Shown piece by piece: positions 1 through 6,402 of a DNA stretch of 12,059 nt. Every line of letters begins with the position of its first letter. Positions within the stretch are counted from its first letter, which is position 1. The translations under genes and the position numbers were made by a program. The notes beneath the pieces are model-generated. The model did not search any database and was not told the DNA's origin. It was given only the letters and a program-made list of their open reading frames with translations. Source of the DNA: Thomasclavelia sp. (GTDB lineage: Bacteria; Bacillota_I; Bacilli_A; Erysipelotrichales; Erysipelotrichaceae); contig JAHHTG010000032.1 of NCBI GenBank assembly GCA_020024765.1, positions 1 to 12,059 of the forward strand. The letters run 5' to 3'.

Positions 1-275
1 ATTTCTGGGCATTAAAACCAAGTATTTTCCCTAAACTTGAAAAAGTCTTTAAGGAACAATTTGCTGCAGGTGTTGCTGGAAACCCAATTAAATATGAAGC
101 TTTACTTCCTAACAATATCGGTGATTTAGTTAAGAATGATGAATGTAAAGTACATATCTTAACGTCTAACGATAGTTGGTTTGGTGTTACTTACCGTGAG
201 GATAAACCATTCGTTGTCGAAAAAGTTGCACAATACAAAGCTGAAGGTAAATATCCAGAATACCTTTGGGATTAA
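1..275 (+). CDS. Nucleotidyltransferase family protein, C-terminal fragment (5' end outside window)
   Basis: The frame is open from base 3 to the TAA at 273-275 and gives about 90 residues. The tail contains WFGVTYREDKPFV and ends PEYLWD. This matches my memory of the C-terminal end of a sugar-phosphate-type NTP transferase family common in Bacillota, where a similar 'W-x-GVTYREDKPFV ... YP-x-LW' ending recurs. The N-terminal nucleotide-binding Rossmann part (GxGxR-type signature) lies outside the window, so substrate and reaction cannot be read here. The gene is followed by a strong hairpin at 294-322. The family call rests on C-terminal similarity only. A different enzyme with a similar tail cannot be ruled out. 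Confidence 0.7.
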   Translation, partial: FWALKPSIFPKLEKVFKEQFAAGVAGNPIKYEALLPNNIGDLVKNDECKVHILTSNDSWFGVTYREDKPFVVEKVAQYKAEGKYPEYLWD

Positions 276-293
276 TTAATTATTAACTATTTA

Positions 294-325
294 TTAAGCA
301 AGCGATATAATCGCTTGCTTAATTT
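294..325 (+). terminator. Hairpin/terminator after the nucleotidyltransferase
   Basis: TTAAGCAAGCGA (294-305) pairs perfectly over 12 bp with TCGCTTGCTTAA (311-322) around a 5-nt loop, followed by only TTT. It lies 19 nt after the upstream stop codon, where a terminator is expected. The U-tract is short, so read-through into maf is plausible. The hairpin ends 7 nt before the maf Shine-Dalgarno sequence. Confidence 0.75.
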
Positions 326-338
326 CATGAGGTACTAT

Positions 339-896
339 ATGAATCATTTAATCTTAGCGAGCGGTTCACCCCGCCGTAAAGAATTACTATCAACTTTAAA
401 TATTCCCTTCGAAATCATTACGGCCGATATCGACGAAACAATTGTTGACGGAAAACCTTTAATCGATGAAATTGAACGTCTGTCTTTTCAAAAAGCCTTA
501 GCTGTCTTTAAAGATCACAAAGATCATGTTGTAATTGGCTCGGATACCATTGTTACGTTGAATGGCAAACATCTAGGTAAACCTAAAGATGAAACTGAAG
601 CTTATGAAATGCTTAAAAGCCTACAAGGCAAAATGCACGAAGTTATTACAGCCGTAACAATTCTTTCACAAAAGAACAGTGAAACTTTCTCGGTTGTCTC
701 AAAAGTTGAATTTTATCCCATGAGTGATGCAGAAATTCATAGTTATATCGCTACGAAAGAACCTTTAGATAAAGCTGGTGCTTACGCTATTCAAGGTTTG
801 GGTGCTAAGCATATTAAAGGAATTATTGGCGATTATTATGCTATTATGGGATTACCAATTGGTGAACTTTATCACCGCATTCAAAAGTATCTTTGA
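339..896 (+). CDS. maf: Maf family nucleotide pyrophosphatase (dTTP/UTP type)
   Basis: The 185-residue protein has the usual length of Maf/YhdE house-cleaning enzymes, cytoplasmic proteins that hydrolyse non-canonical or excess NTPs to NMP and pyrophosphate. Family motifs seen: SGSPRR at 8-13, SDT at 68-70 (Asp69 the likely catalytic/metal residue), GKP at 80-82, DKAGAYAIQG at 144-153 and GDYYAIMGLP at 164-173. The AYAIQG form with Gln152 is characteristic of the dTTP/UTP-preferring branch rather than the YceF branch. I chose the ATG at 339 because GAGG (329-332) sits 6 nt upstream and the protein then begins MNHLILASGSPRR as in the family. In-frame starts at 315 and 327 lie in the preceding hairpin or overlap the ribosome binding site. 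tRNA-Thr follows 16 nt after the stop and probably shares the transcript. No separate promoter fits between the upstream hairpin and the start. Confidence 0.95.
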   Translation: MNHLILASGSPRRKELLSTLNIPFEIITADIDETIVDGKPLIDEIERLSFQKALAVFKDHKDHVVIGSDTIVTLNGKHLGKPKDETEAYEMLKSLQGKMHEVITAVTILSQKNSETFSVVSKVEFYPMSDAEIHSYIATKEPLDKAGAYAIQGLGAKHIKGIIGDYYAIMGLPIGELYHRIQKYL

Positions 897-912
897 TTTT
901 TCAAAGAACTTC

Positions 913-986
913 GCCGATATAGTATAGTGGTATTACATGTCAATGGTAATGATAAAACCTCAGTTCAATTCTGGGTATCGGCACCA
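913..986 (+). tRNA. tRNA-Thr (anticodon GGT), CCA encoded
   Basis: This 74-nt sequence folds as a cloverleaf. The acceptor stem GCCGATA (913-919) pairs perfectly with TATCGGC (976-982), followed by discriminator A and CCA. The anticodon stem TGTCA/TGATA includes one G-T pair. The loop ATGGTAA has anticodon GGT at 945-947, which reads ACC/ACU. The T arm is CTCAG-TTCAATT-CTGGG. T8, A14, GG18-19, G15/C48 and the T-loop invariants are present. The D arm is short, with three Watson-Crick pairs, a T-T mismatch and a 7-nt loop, like glycine tRNAs; the variable loop has 4 nt. The G1-C72, C2-G71, A73 and GGU anticodon fit threonyl identity. No promoter fits in the 16 nt after maf, so it is likely cut from the maf transcript, which ends at the terminator at 999. 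Confidence 0.88.
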
Positions 987-998
987 TCTTATAAATTC

Positions 999-1028
999 AG
1001 GCCAATCTTAACGTTGGCCTTTTCTTTT
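999..1028 (+). terminator. Intrinsic terminator after maf/tRNA-Thr
   Basis: AGGCCAA (999-1005) pairs with TTGGCCT (1014-1020) over 7 bp around an 8-nt loop, followed by a T-rich tract (TTTTCTTTTT). It lies 12 nt after the CCA end of tRNA-Thr. Confidence 0.85.
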
Positions 1029-1041
1029 TGAAAAGTATAAT
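1014..1041 (+). promoter_or_regulatory. Candidate promoter of the alpha/beta hydrolase gene
   Basis: A perfect -10 TATAAT lies at 1036-1041. The best -35 is TTGGCC (1014-1019), 16 bp upstream and inside the 3' arm of the preceding terminator. The -10 is strong; the -35 matches the consensus at four of six positions (TTG and the fifth base, C). The distance from the -10 to the start codon is 24 nt, enough for a leader carrying the ribosome binding site. Confidence 0.5.
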
Positions 1042-1065
1042 ATTAATAAAAAAGGAGTGCGATTT

Positions 1066-1950
1066 ATGCAAATAAAAGAAGGATATATTAACTTTAAAAA
1101 TCATCAAACCTATTATCGAATGGTTGGCGAATGTACCGGAAATAAAAAACCACTAATTCTTTTGCATGGTGGTCCAGGTTCAACTCATAATTATTTTGAA
1201 GTTATGGATGATTTGGCAAAGAAAGATGGCAGAATGCTTGTCATGTATGATCAAATTGGTTGTGGCAATTCATATATTGAAGGTCATCCTGAATACTTTT
1301 GTGCCGAAGTCTGGATGGATGAATTAAATGCTCTACGTACACAATTAAATTTAGATGAAGTCCATATTATGGGCCAGTCTTGGGGTGGTATGATGGCTTT
1401 AATGTATGCTTTAGATTATAATCCTACAGGTGTTAAGTCATATGTCTTATCTTCAACCCTTCCTTCAGCTAAACTTTGGGAATCAGAACAACATCGTCGT
1501 ATCTCTTATATGGATAAAAAATATCAAGATGCTCTTAAACGTGCCCTTGATTCCGGCGATTACAATGATCCTGAATATCTTGAAGCTGTAAATGCCTTCA
1601 TGGACTTGCACTGTAATCCAATCTTTAAAGGCGAAGCTCCTGAATGCATCACACGACATAAACGCTCAGGTAAAGAAGCTTACATAATTGGTTGGGGTCA
1701 AAACGAATTCACACCAACAGGAACATTAAGTGGTTTTGAAGTAATCGATCGTCTACATGAAATCAAAACACCATGCCTCATTACTGATGGTCAAAGAGAT
1801 TTATGTTCACCATATATCGCGAAACTAATGTATGATAAAATTCCTAACTCAAAATGGGAACTTTTCGCTTATAGTGGTCATATGCCATTTGTTGAAGAAC
1901 ATGATAAATATGTCGAAATTTTAATTGACTGGTTAAATAAAAACGATTAA
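1066..1950 (+). CDS. Alpha/beta hydrolase, proline iminopeptidase-like (S33 family)
   Basis: The 294-residue cytoplasmic protein has the layout of proline iminopeptidases, which remove N-terminal proline from short peptides. HGGPG at 34-38 forms the oxyanion-hole loop. DQIGCGNS at 62-69 matches the family's 'DQRGxGxS'-type stretch, with Ile in place of Arg. The nucleophile elbow is GQSWGG at 103-108 (Ser105). Asp245 in GQRDL and His272 in SGHMPF complete a plausible catalytic triad. A cap domain fills roughly residues 130-220. No signal peptide is seen. The ATG at 1066 is chosen because AAAGGAG (1051-1057) lies 8 nt upstream; an in-frame GTG at 1057 overlaps that site. The gene appears to be transcribed alone, between the terminator at 999 and the promoter of the next gene at 2000. 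I see no clear terminator directly after it. Esterase or another peptidase activity remains possible, because the S33 family is broad. Confidence 0.88.
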   Translation: MQIKEGYINFKNHQTYYRMVGECTGNKKPLILLHGGPGSTHNYFEVMDDLAKKDGRMLVMYDQIGCGNSYIEGHPEYFCAEVWMDELNALRTQLNLDEVHIMGQSWGGMMALMYALDYNPTGVKSYVLSSTLPSAKLWESEQHRRISYMDKKYQDALKRALDSGDYNDPEYLEAVNAFMDLHCNPIFKGEAPECITRHKRSGKEAYIIGWGQNEFTPTGTLSGFEVIDRLHEIKTPCLITDGQRDLCSPYIAKLMYDKIPNSKWELFAYSGHMPFVEEHDKYVEILIDWLNKND

Positions 1951-1999
1951 AACTTTATCACTTATATTTTCCGCCTAACATAAGCACTATATAACGTTA

Positions 2000-2028
2000 T
2001 TGCACTAGTGAAATAATTAATATATACT
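2000..2028 (+). promoter_or_regulatory. Promoter of the small lipoprotein gene
   Basis: TTGCAC (2000-2005) and TATACT (2023-2028) are separated by 17 bp, a near-consensus sigma-A-type promoter. A perfect 10-bp palindrome, ATAACGTTAT (1991-2000), abuts the -35 and could be an operator. AAAGGAGG (2034-2041) follows before the ATG at 2051. Confidence 0.75.
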
Positions 2029-2050
2029 GAAGTAAAGGAGGGACACTACT

Positions 2051-2584
2051 ATGAAAAAAGTATTAAGTATCCTAACCGCTTTAGCTTTAGTGCTATCAAT
2101 ATCTGCTTGTGCAAAAACTGAAGAGCCCGTGCTTAAAGATGCATTAAATTCCTTAACTGAGAGTGATTATCATTTTAGAGCATATAAGTATCTTGAAGAT
2201 AAAGATTATCTTGTTGAGGATGTCGTAAGTGTTAAAGACTTAACAAACACACTCATCAGTATTTATCATATGCCAGAAGACAACGAAGAAGTAATCAATG
2301 GTTTAAAAGAAGAATTTAATAACTTCGCATTAAAACTTGTTGAAATGTGCAATGATGATGAAATTAAAATAGTTAAGCCATTTGATATGATTAGTGATGA
2401 ATATGAATTCACATTAGTTAATGATGAATATAAGATTTTCTTCATCAACAATAATCGTATCGTAACAGTTGATAAAGATGGCAATAACGAATATGTCGTT
2501 TATGAAAAAGGCGGATATTATGATGCAATGTTAAACGCATATGATGCAATAAATAAAGTTGTTCGTGATTATGCTGGCTACTAG
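2051..2584 (+). CDS. Small lipoprotein of unknown function
   Basis: I do not recognise this protein. The 177 residues start with a lipoprotein signal peptide: MKK, a hydrophobic stretch at 4-17 and the lipobox ISAC with Cys20, so the mature protein of about 158 residues should be anchored on the outer face of the membrane. The mature part is rich in Asp, Glu, Asn and Tyr, has no membrane segment, and contains one further Cys in the mature chain (near residue 115, in EMCNDDEI). It ends in repeated YDA stretches (YYDAMLNAYDAINK). A strong ribosome binding site (AAAGGAGG, 2034-2041) and a near-consensus promoter precede it, so it is probably well expressed and transcribed alone. The terminator at 2641 closes the unit. 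A ligand-binding or envelope role is possible, but nothing in the sequence decides it. Confidence 0.85.
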   Translation: MKKVLSILTALALVLSISACAKTEEPVLKDALNSLTESDYHFRAYKYLEDKDYLVEDVVSVKDLTNTLISIYHMPEDNEEVINGLKEEFNNFALKLVEMCNDDEIKIVKPFDMISDEYEFTLVNDEYKIFFINNNRIVTVDKDGNNEYVVYEKGGYYDAMLNAYDAINKVVRDYAGY

Positions 2585-2640
2585 ATTATCGCGTTTATAA
2601 CCAATCCCTGATATATTGTGACTTTTATCGCATATAAAAT

Positions 2641-2683
2641 AAAACCTGTACTAATCAAAATTAATGATTAGTACAGGTTTTTT
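2641..2683. terminator. Bidirectional terminator between convergent genes
   Basis: AAAACCTGTACTAATCA (2641-2657) pairs perfectly over 17 bp with the segment 2665-2681 around a 7-nt loop. T-tracts flank it on both strands: TTTTTT at 2678-2683 on plus, and an A-rich run upstream that reads TTTTATTTT on minus. It starts directly after the stop codon of the minus-strand HAD gene and serves the lipoprotein gene on plus. Confidence 0.92.
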
Positions 2684-3404
2684 ACATGATATCTTCTAAC
2701 TTAATTTGGTAGATAACGTTCTTTCTTTCAACAATAATCTTAATCTTCTTAGCAACTTCGGGTGTTTCTTTGATCTTGTTTAAAAGTTCTTTTGTTGGAT
2801 TGATCGCATATGGATGACCTACTAGTTCAAACATTGTAAAGTCACCAGTCGTATCACCATAGGCATAACTTTCACTTAAATCGATATCATACTTTGTGCT
2901 TAATTCATGAATTGCTTTTTCTTTACTTTCATGATCCCACATTGGCACAACTTCACCAGTATAATGACCAGTTTCATCCGTCTTATATGTTGTACCACGA
3001 TAATCATCGAAATCATATTTTTTAGACATGATTTCAACAAGTTCTAATGGCGAACCAGAAATTGTAAAGACATAGTGGCCAGCCTTCTTATGATTTGCAA
3101 TTTCATTACGAGTAAAGACGTAAACGCGGTCACCCTTTTGTTCAATAACCTTTTGAGCAATGTGATGAATGTGTTCATTCGACATACCAACTAATTCATG
3201 TTTATAGATTTCAACCATCTTCATTAGATAATCATCATATTCACCTTGACGACGATCATAAGACATGAATGCCGGGCGCACTTCATCATACCAATGGCTT
3301 GGATCAACAAGTTCATAGGTAATAAACTTTTTAAAGACTTCGGTAATTAAGCCTTCACGATATAGGGTGCCATCGATATCGAAGAATGCAGCAATTTTTT
3401 TCAT
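2682..3404 (-). CDS. HAD-superfamily phosphatase, subfamily IB
   Basis: This 240-residue cytoplasmic protein has the haloacid-dehalogenase phosphatase motifs in order: DIDGT at 9-13 (nucleophile Asp9, acid/base Asp11), TISGSP at 114-119 (motif II Ser116), a Lys-rich stretch at 161-163 (motif III) and YGDTTGD at 182-188 (metal-binding Asp184 and Asp188). The spacing and helical cap between motifs I and II (about residues 20-100) match the IB branch, which contains phosphoserine phosphatase-like and many uncharacterised enzymes. Hydrolysis of a small phosphomonoester is likely; the substrate cannot be told. The start is supported by GGGAGGAA (3411-3418), which overlaps the TAG stop of the upstream cyclo-ligase gene, so the two genes are co-transcribed and probably translationally coupled. 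The long bidirectional terminator follows at once. Confidence 0.9.
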   Translation of the reverse strand: MKKIAAFFDIDGTLYREGLITEVFKKFITYELVDPSHWYDEVRPAFMSYDRRQGEYDDYLMKMVEIYKHELVGMSNEHIHHIAQKVIEQKGDRVYVFTRNEIANHKKAGHYVFTISGSPLELVEIMSKKYDFDDYRGTTYKTDETGHYTGEVVPMWDHESKEKAIHELSTKYDIDLSESYAYGDTTGDFTMFELVGHPYAINPTKELLNKIKETPEVAKKIKIIVERKNVIYQIKLEDIM

Positions 3405-3417
3405 AAAAATTTCCTCC

Positions 3418-3966
3418 CTAATATTTTTCTAATAATATTAACACATCAATCCTAATATCTAAAGGATTTTTTGCGAATTTTTCTTCAATAATCATGCCTT
3501 CTTCAGCCATGCCTACTTTTAAAATTTCTGGATATCTTGCTAAATAACGATCATAAAAACCCTTGCCGTAACCAATACGATCGCGTTGCTTTGTGTATCC
3601 AAGTGCCGGTAACACCATGAAGTCAATATTGCGGCCGTTGATTTCTTCACACTCGGTAGGATCTGGTTCTAATACATTAAACTTCTCATTCATGACTAAA
3701 GGAATATCTTTATCATAACGATAGAAAATCATATTCTTATCATCAATGATAACTGGCAAAGCAATAGTTTTATTGGCTTTTAAACATTCATTAAAAAGAT
3801 ATGTTGTTTGAATCTCTTCAGGCTTACTACAAAATAAAGCGACCGTTTTTGCTTTCTCAAATTCTTCAAGTTTGCTAACGAGCATATTCAATGTATCATC
3901 ATTGTGATGAGTTCGTGTCTTAAGATATTCACGACACATTTTTCTTGCAACATTTTTACTAATCAT
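3418..3966 (-). CDS. 5-formyltetrahydrofolate cyclo-ligase
   Basis: The 182-residue protein fits the family that converts 5-formyl-THF to 5,10-methenyl-THF with ATP, recycling an inhibitory folate in one-carbon metabolism (symbols fthC/ygfA are used). Features seen: an N-terminal basic helix, FCSKPEEIQT at 45-54 (the conserved 'S...E..T' substrate strand), the LEP turn at 99-101, and the hallmark LGYTKQRDRIGYGKGFYDRY at 122-141, where GYGKGFYDR forms the phosphate-binding loop. I start at the ATG (3964-3966) because AAAGGTG (3973-3979) lies 6 nt upstream. An in-frame GTG at 3975 would add three residues but lies in that ribosome binding site. The HAD phosphatase gene follows with a 13-nt gap. 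Transcription probably begins in the short space after the terminator at 4004-4040; I see only weak promoter candidates there. Confidence 0.93.
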   Translation of the reverse strand: MISKNVARKMCREYLKTRTHHNDDTLNMLVSKLEEFEKAKTVALFCSKPEEIQTTYLFNECLKANKTIALPVIIDDKNMIFYRYDKDIPLVMNEKFNVLEPDPTECEEINGRNIDFMVLPALGYTKQRDRIGYGKGFYDRYLARYPEILKVGMAEEGMIIEEKFAKNPLDIRIDVLILLEKY

Positions 3967-4003
3967 CTTCTTCACCTTTAAAATTTCCCAATCTCATAAA
4001 ACC

Positions 4004-4040
4004 ATAATAAAACCCAGAAATCAATCTTTTTTCTGGGTTT
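4004..4040 (-). terminator. Terminator after the nucleotidase gene
   Basis: AAACCCAGAA (4010-4019) pairs perfectly with TTCTGGGTTT (4031-4040) over 10 bp around an 11-nt loop. On the minus strand it is followed by TTTTATTAT. It lies 5 nt after the nucleotidase stop codon and separates the transport locus from the cyclo-ligase/HAD pair. Confidence 0.8.
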
Positions 4041-4045
4041 ATGTC

Positions 4046-5569
4046 TTAAATAATAACTTTAATATTTTCGTAATGATGAAGATATACTTCTTGATGTTCG
4101 ATTAAATAATTCGATAACAATGTCACCATGTCTTCTTGCATTTCAAGGATTCTTGGCGCATCTTTAAACATAAAGAAATTGCCACCGCCAGCTGCACGAT
4201 AGTTCGAAATCGCTAATGTGAATTCTTGATTATCACTAACAGCTCGGCCTTGATATGTTAATTCAATGATACGGCTACCTTTAGGATTAGATACTTTAAT
4301 TGTGTAATCAATTCCGTCAACCATATCGTAATTATAGTGCTGAGGTTTAGGATATGCAAAACTATGATCAACCACAATCTTGTCATCTTCAACCGCAAAG
4401 TATTCAGCATTCTTTTCGAGATATTCCTTTAAGATTTTGCCATTTATTTTGAAGACAACTAAAGTATTAGGATAAACATAAGTCGAGACAATGTCACGCA
4501 TCGTAATCTTCTCGTTAAAGCCTACTGCATCATTAAACAATGCATTACCTGCTAAATCAGCGCCAGATGCTTCCAATTGAACCTTATTAATAAATGTAAT
4601 AACCGGATGTTTATGAACTCGGGCATCAAATTCATCATTCACCTTTAAATCGGCATCCATAATACGTCCTAAAGGTTCATCTAACCATTTTTCACATCCT
4701 GCTTCTACATCTTTGAACTCAGCTTCGAATGTCGGACTAGTTGGATACGTGCAAGGTACCAATTGTTCTGTAATCTCGTGTGTATCTAAATCCCAATCAA
4801 CAACAGCGATTTCTTGACCCATATGTGCTGTTTGAGTAACACTTACGCCCAAACATTTTTGTGCAATAGAACGATGTTGGTGTCCGGAAATTAAAACATC
4901 GATGCCTTTAATTTCTTGACACATACGATAAGCTTCATTTTCACCAGTTAAATCTTCTGTTGGCAAACCAGTGTCTAAATCTTTTTCAAAACCACCATGA
5001 TAAACGACGACAATGCCATTAACTTTTTCTTCATTTTGAATTTTGGCAACAGTCTTTTCTACATAATTAAAAGCTTCTTCGATTTCAAAACCAACTAATG
5101 ATTGAGGCTTTTCCCAATTCTTAATGTAATGAGTAACAACTCCAATAATCGCAATCTTATGGTTATCGTCAAATATATGGATACGATAAGGTGCACCTAA
5201 ATATTCGCCATTGTATTTGACGTTGCCACATAATCCTAGAGCATGATTTTCCTTAATGTAATTAATTAGGTTTGCTTGGCCATAGTTAAAATCATGGTTG
5301 CCGATATTATAGTAATCGTAGCCCACTTCATTAACGGCTGTAATCATGGGATTAGTTTGATATCTGTCTTGATGACGATAGTAATAGCCAAGTAAAGGAC
5401 TTCCTTCTAAGACATCACCATTATCAATTTTTAGTGTATTTTCAATAGTATAAGCGTCCATGGTTGCCTTGAGTTTAAGAAAGCCGTGATCACACGGCTT
5501 TAAATCACTATATCGATAAGGCATTACATAACCATGAACATCAGAACTTGCAAGCAATCTGATTTTCAT
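4046..5569 (-). CDS. UshA/CpdB-type metallophosphatase (5'-nucleotidase / 2',3'-cyclic phosphodiesterase family), no signal peptide
   Basis: The 507-residue protein has the two-domain plan of this family. The N-terminal binuclear metallophosphatase domain shows SDVHG at 9-13 (Asp10, His12), DNGD at 49-52, GNHDF at 90-94 (Asn91, His92), YHGG at 190-193 and SGHQH at 228-232. The C-terminal 5'-nucleotidase domain runs from about 290 to 490 and includes NYRAAGGGNFFMF, the substrate-pocket loop. Relatives cleave nucleoside monophosphates or 2',3'-cyclic nucleotides and are usually exported. Here the catalytic motif begins at residue 10, with no signal peptide, so the enzyme should be cytoplasmic. 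AGGAGAA overlaps the end of phnE2, and only 5 nt separate the genes, so it is the last gene of the phnC-E-E operon. That suggests it processes what the transporter imports; this is inference. Exact substrate preference cannot be read. Confidence 0.9.
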   Translation of the reverse strand: MKIRLLASSDVHGYVMPYRYSDLKPCDHGFLKLKATMDAYTIENTLKIDNGDVLEGSPLLGYYYRHQDRYQTNPMITAVNEVGYDYYNIGNHDFNYGQANLINYIKENHALGLCGNVKYNGEYLGAPYRIHIFDDNHKIAIIGVVTHYIKNWEKPQSLVGFEIEEAFNYVEKTVAKIQNEEKVNGIVVVYHGGFEKDLDTGLPTEDLTGENEAYRMCQEIKGIDVLISGHQHRSIAQKCLGVSVTQTAHMGQEIAVVDWDLDTHEITEQLVPCTYPTSPTFEAEFKDVEAGCEKWLDEPLGRIMDADLKVNDEFDARVHKHPVITFINKVQLEASGADLAGNALFNDAVGFNEKITMRDIVSTYVYPNTLVVFKINGKILKEYLEKNAEYFAVEDDKIVVDHSFAYPKPQHYNYDMVDGIDYTIKVSNPKGSRIIELTYQGRAVSDNQEFTLAISNYRAAGGGNFFMFKDAPRILEMQEDMVTLLSNYLIEHQEVYLHHYENIKVII

Positions 5570-5574
5570 AATGA

Positions 5575-6399
5575 TTATTCTCCTGTAGTTAATTTACGAC
5601 GAATACGTGTTGAAATCCATTCAATAATCATAACTAAGATGATTAAACCAAATAAGAACGAACCAACCATTCCCCAACGACGTGAATTGATACATTGAAT
5701 TAAAGAAGCACCAATACCACCGGCACCAACGATACCTAAAGTAGTAGCATCTTTCATGTTGATATCAAAACGATAAATCGCCGTTGATACAAAGCTCGCA
5801 TATAGTTGAGGTAAAATACCACACCAAATCTTTTCGAAAGCATTACATCCTGAAGCATCTAGACTTTCAAGAATTCTTGTGTCTAAATCTTCAATAGCTG
5901 TAATGTACATCTTAGAAATCATACCAATCGAACAAATGCTTTGAGTTACAACACCACAGAAAGCACCCGGTCCTGTAACACGAATCCATACTAGTGCCCA
6001 CACAAGAGAAGGAATTGTTCTAATTAATAAGATAAATAAACGTGTAATTGTCGCAGTAAACTTGCCAACAATATTTTCACTAGCTAAGAAACTGATTGGA
6101 ACCGCAAGAATAGCACCAAAGAATGTACCTAAAACCGCAATTGCGATAGTTTGAAACATTAAGTAAGGAACACCATCGGTTTCAAGTGAGAATAAGATAT
6201 TTGTATCAGGGTGTGTTAAACCATGAATCATACCTGTGGCAATTTCGCTACCTTTAGTTGTGATGCCAGCATAGTTAATACCATTAGCTGACCAAATAAC
6301 TAAACTAACGACAATTGCTGTAATTAGGATATATAACCACTCGTTACGAGGGCGCTTTTCATAAGCATCTTCTAATAATTTATTGATTTTTTCAGCCAT
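5575..6399 (-). CDS. phnE: Phosphonate-type ABC transporter permease (second PhnE)
   Basis: This 274-residue integral membrane protein has hydrophobic segments at about 22-38, 80-106, 121-138, 146-165 and 243-262. The EAA-type coupling loop at 178-198 (ESLDASGCNAFEKI) contacts the ATPase, and MKDATTLGIVGAGGIG at 215-230 is typical of PhnE permeases. It forms the membrane channel with the other PhnE and PhnC. The gene starts 3 nt after the stop of the first permease gene. The nearest Shine-Dalgarno-like sequence (GGTTAGGA) is weak and very close to the ATG, so translation probably depends on coupling to the upstream gene. The nucleotidase gene follows after 5 nt. PhnE-family permeases import phosphonates, phosphite or related anions, and the family membership does not fix the ligand. 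Confidence 0.93.
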   Translation of the reverse strand: MAEKINKLLEDAYEKRPRNEWLYILITAIVVSLVIWSANGINYAGITTKGSEIATGMIHGLTHPDTNILFSLETDGVPYLMFQTIAIAVLGTFFGAILAVPISFLASENIVGKFTATITRLFILLIRTIPSLVWALVWIRVTGPGAFCGVVTQSICSIGMISKMYITAIEDLDTRILESLDASGCNAFEKIWCGILPQLYASFVSTAIYRFDINMKDATTLGIVGAGGIGASLIQCINSRRWGMVGSFLFGLIILVMIIEWISTRIRRKLTTGE

Positions 6400-6402
6400 A
6401 TC

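Noticed and set aside
2266..2484. 72-codon minus-strand frame
   Set aside because: Antisense to the lipoprotein gene, which has promoter, ribosome binding site and signal peptide; the minus frame has none.
2682..3404. HAD gene as serB (phosphoserine phosphatase)
   Set aside because: Motifs fit subfamily IB in general, but no serine-pathway genes are nearby and the cap sequence is not diagnostic.
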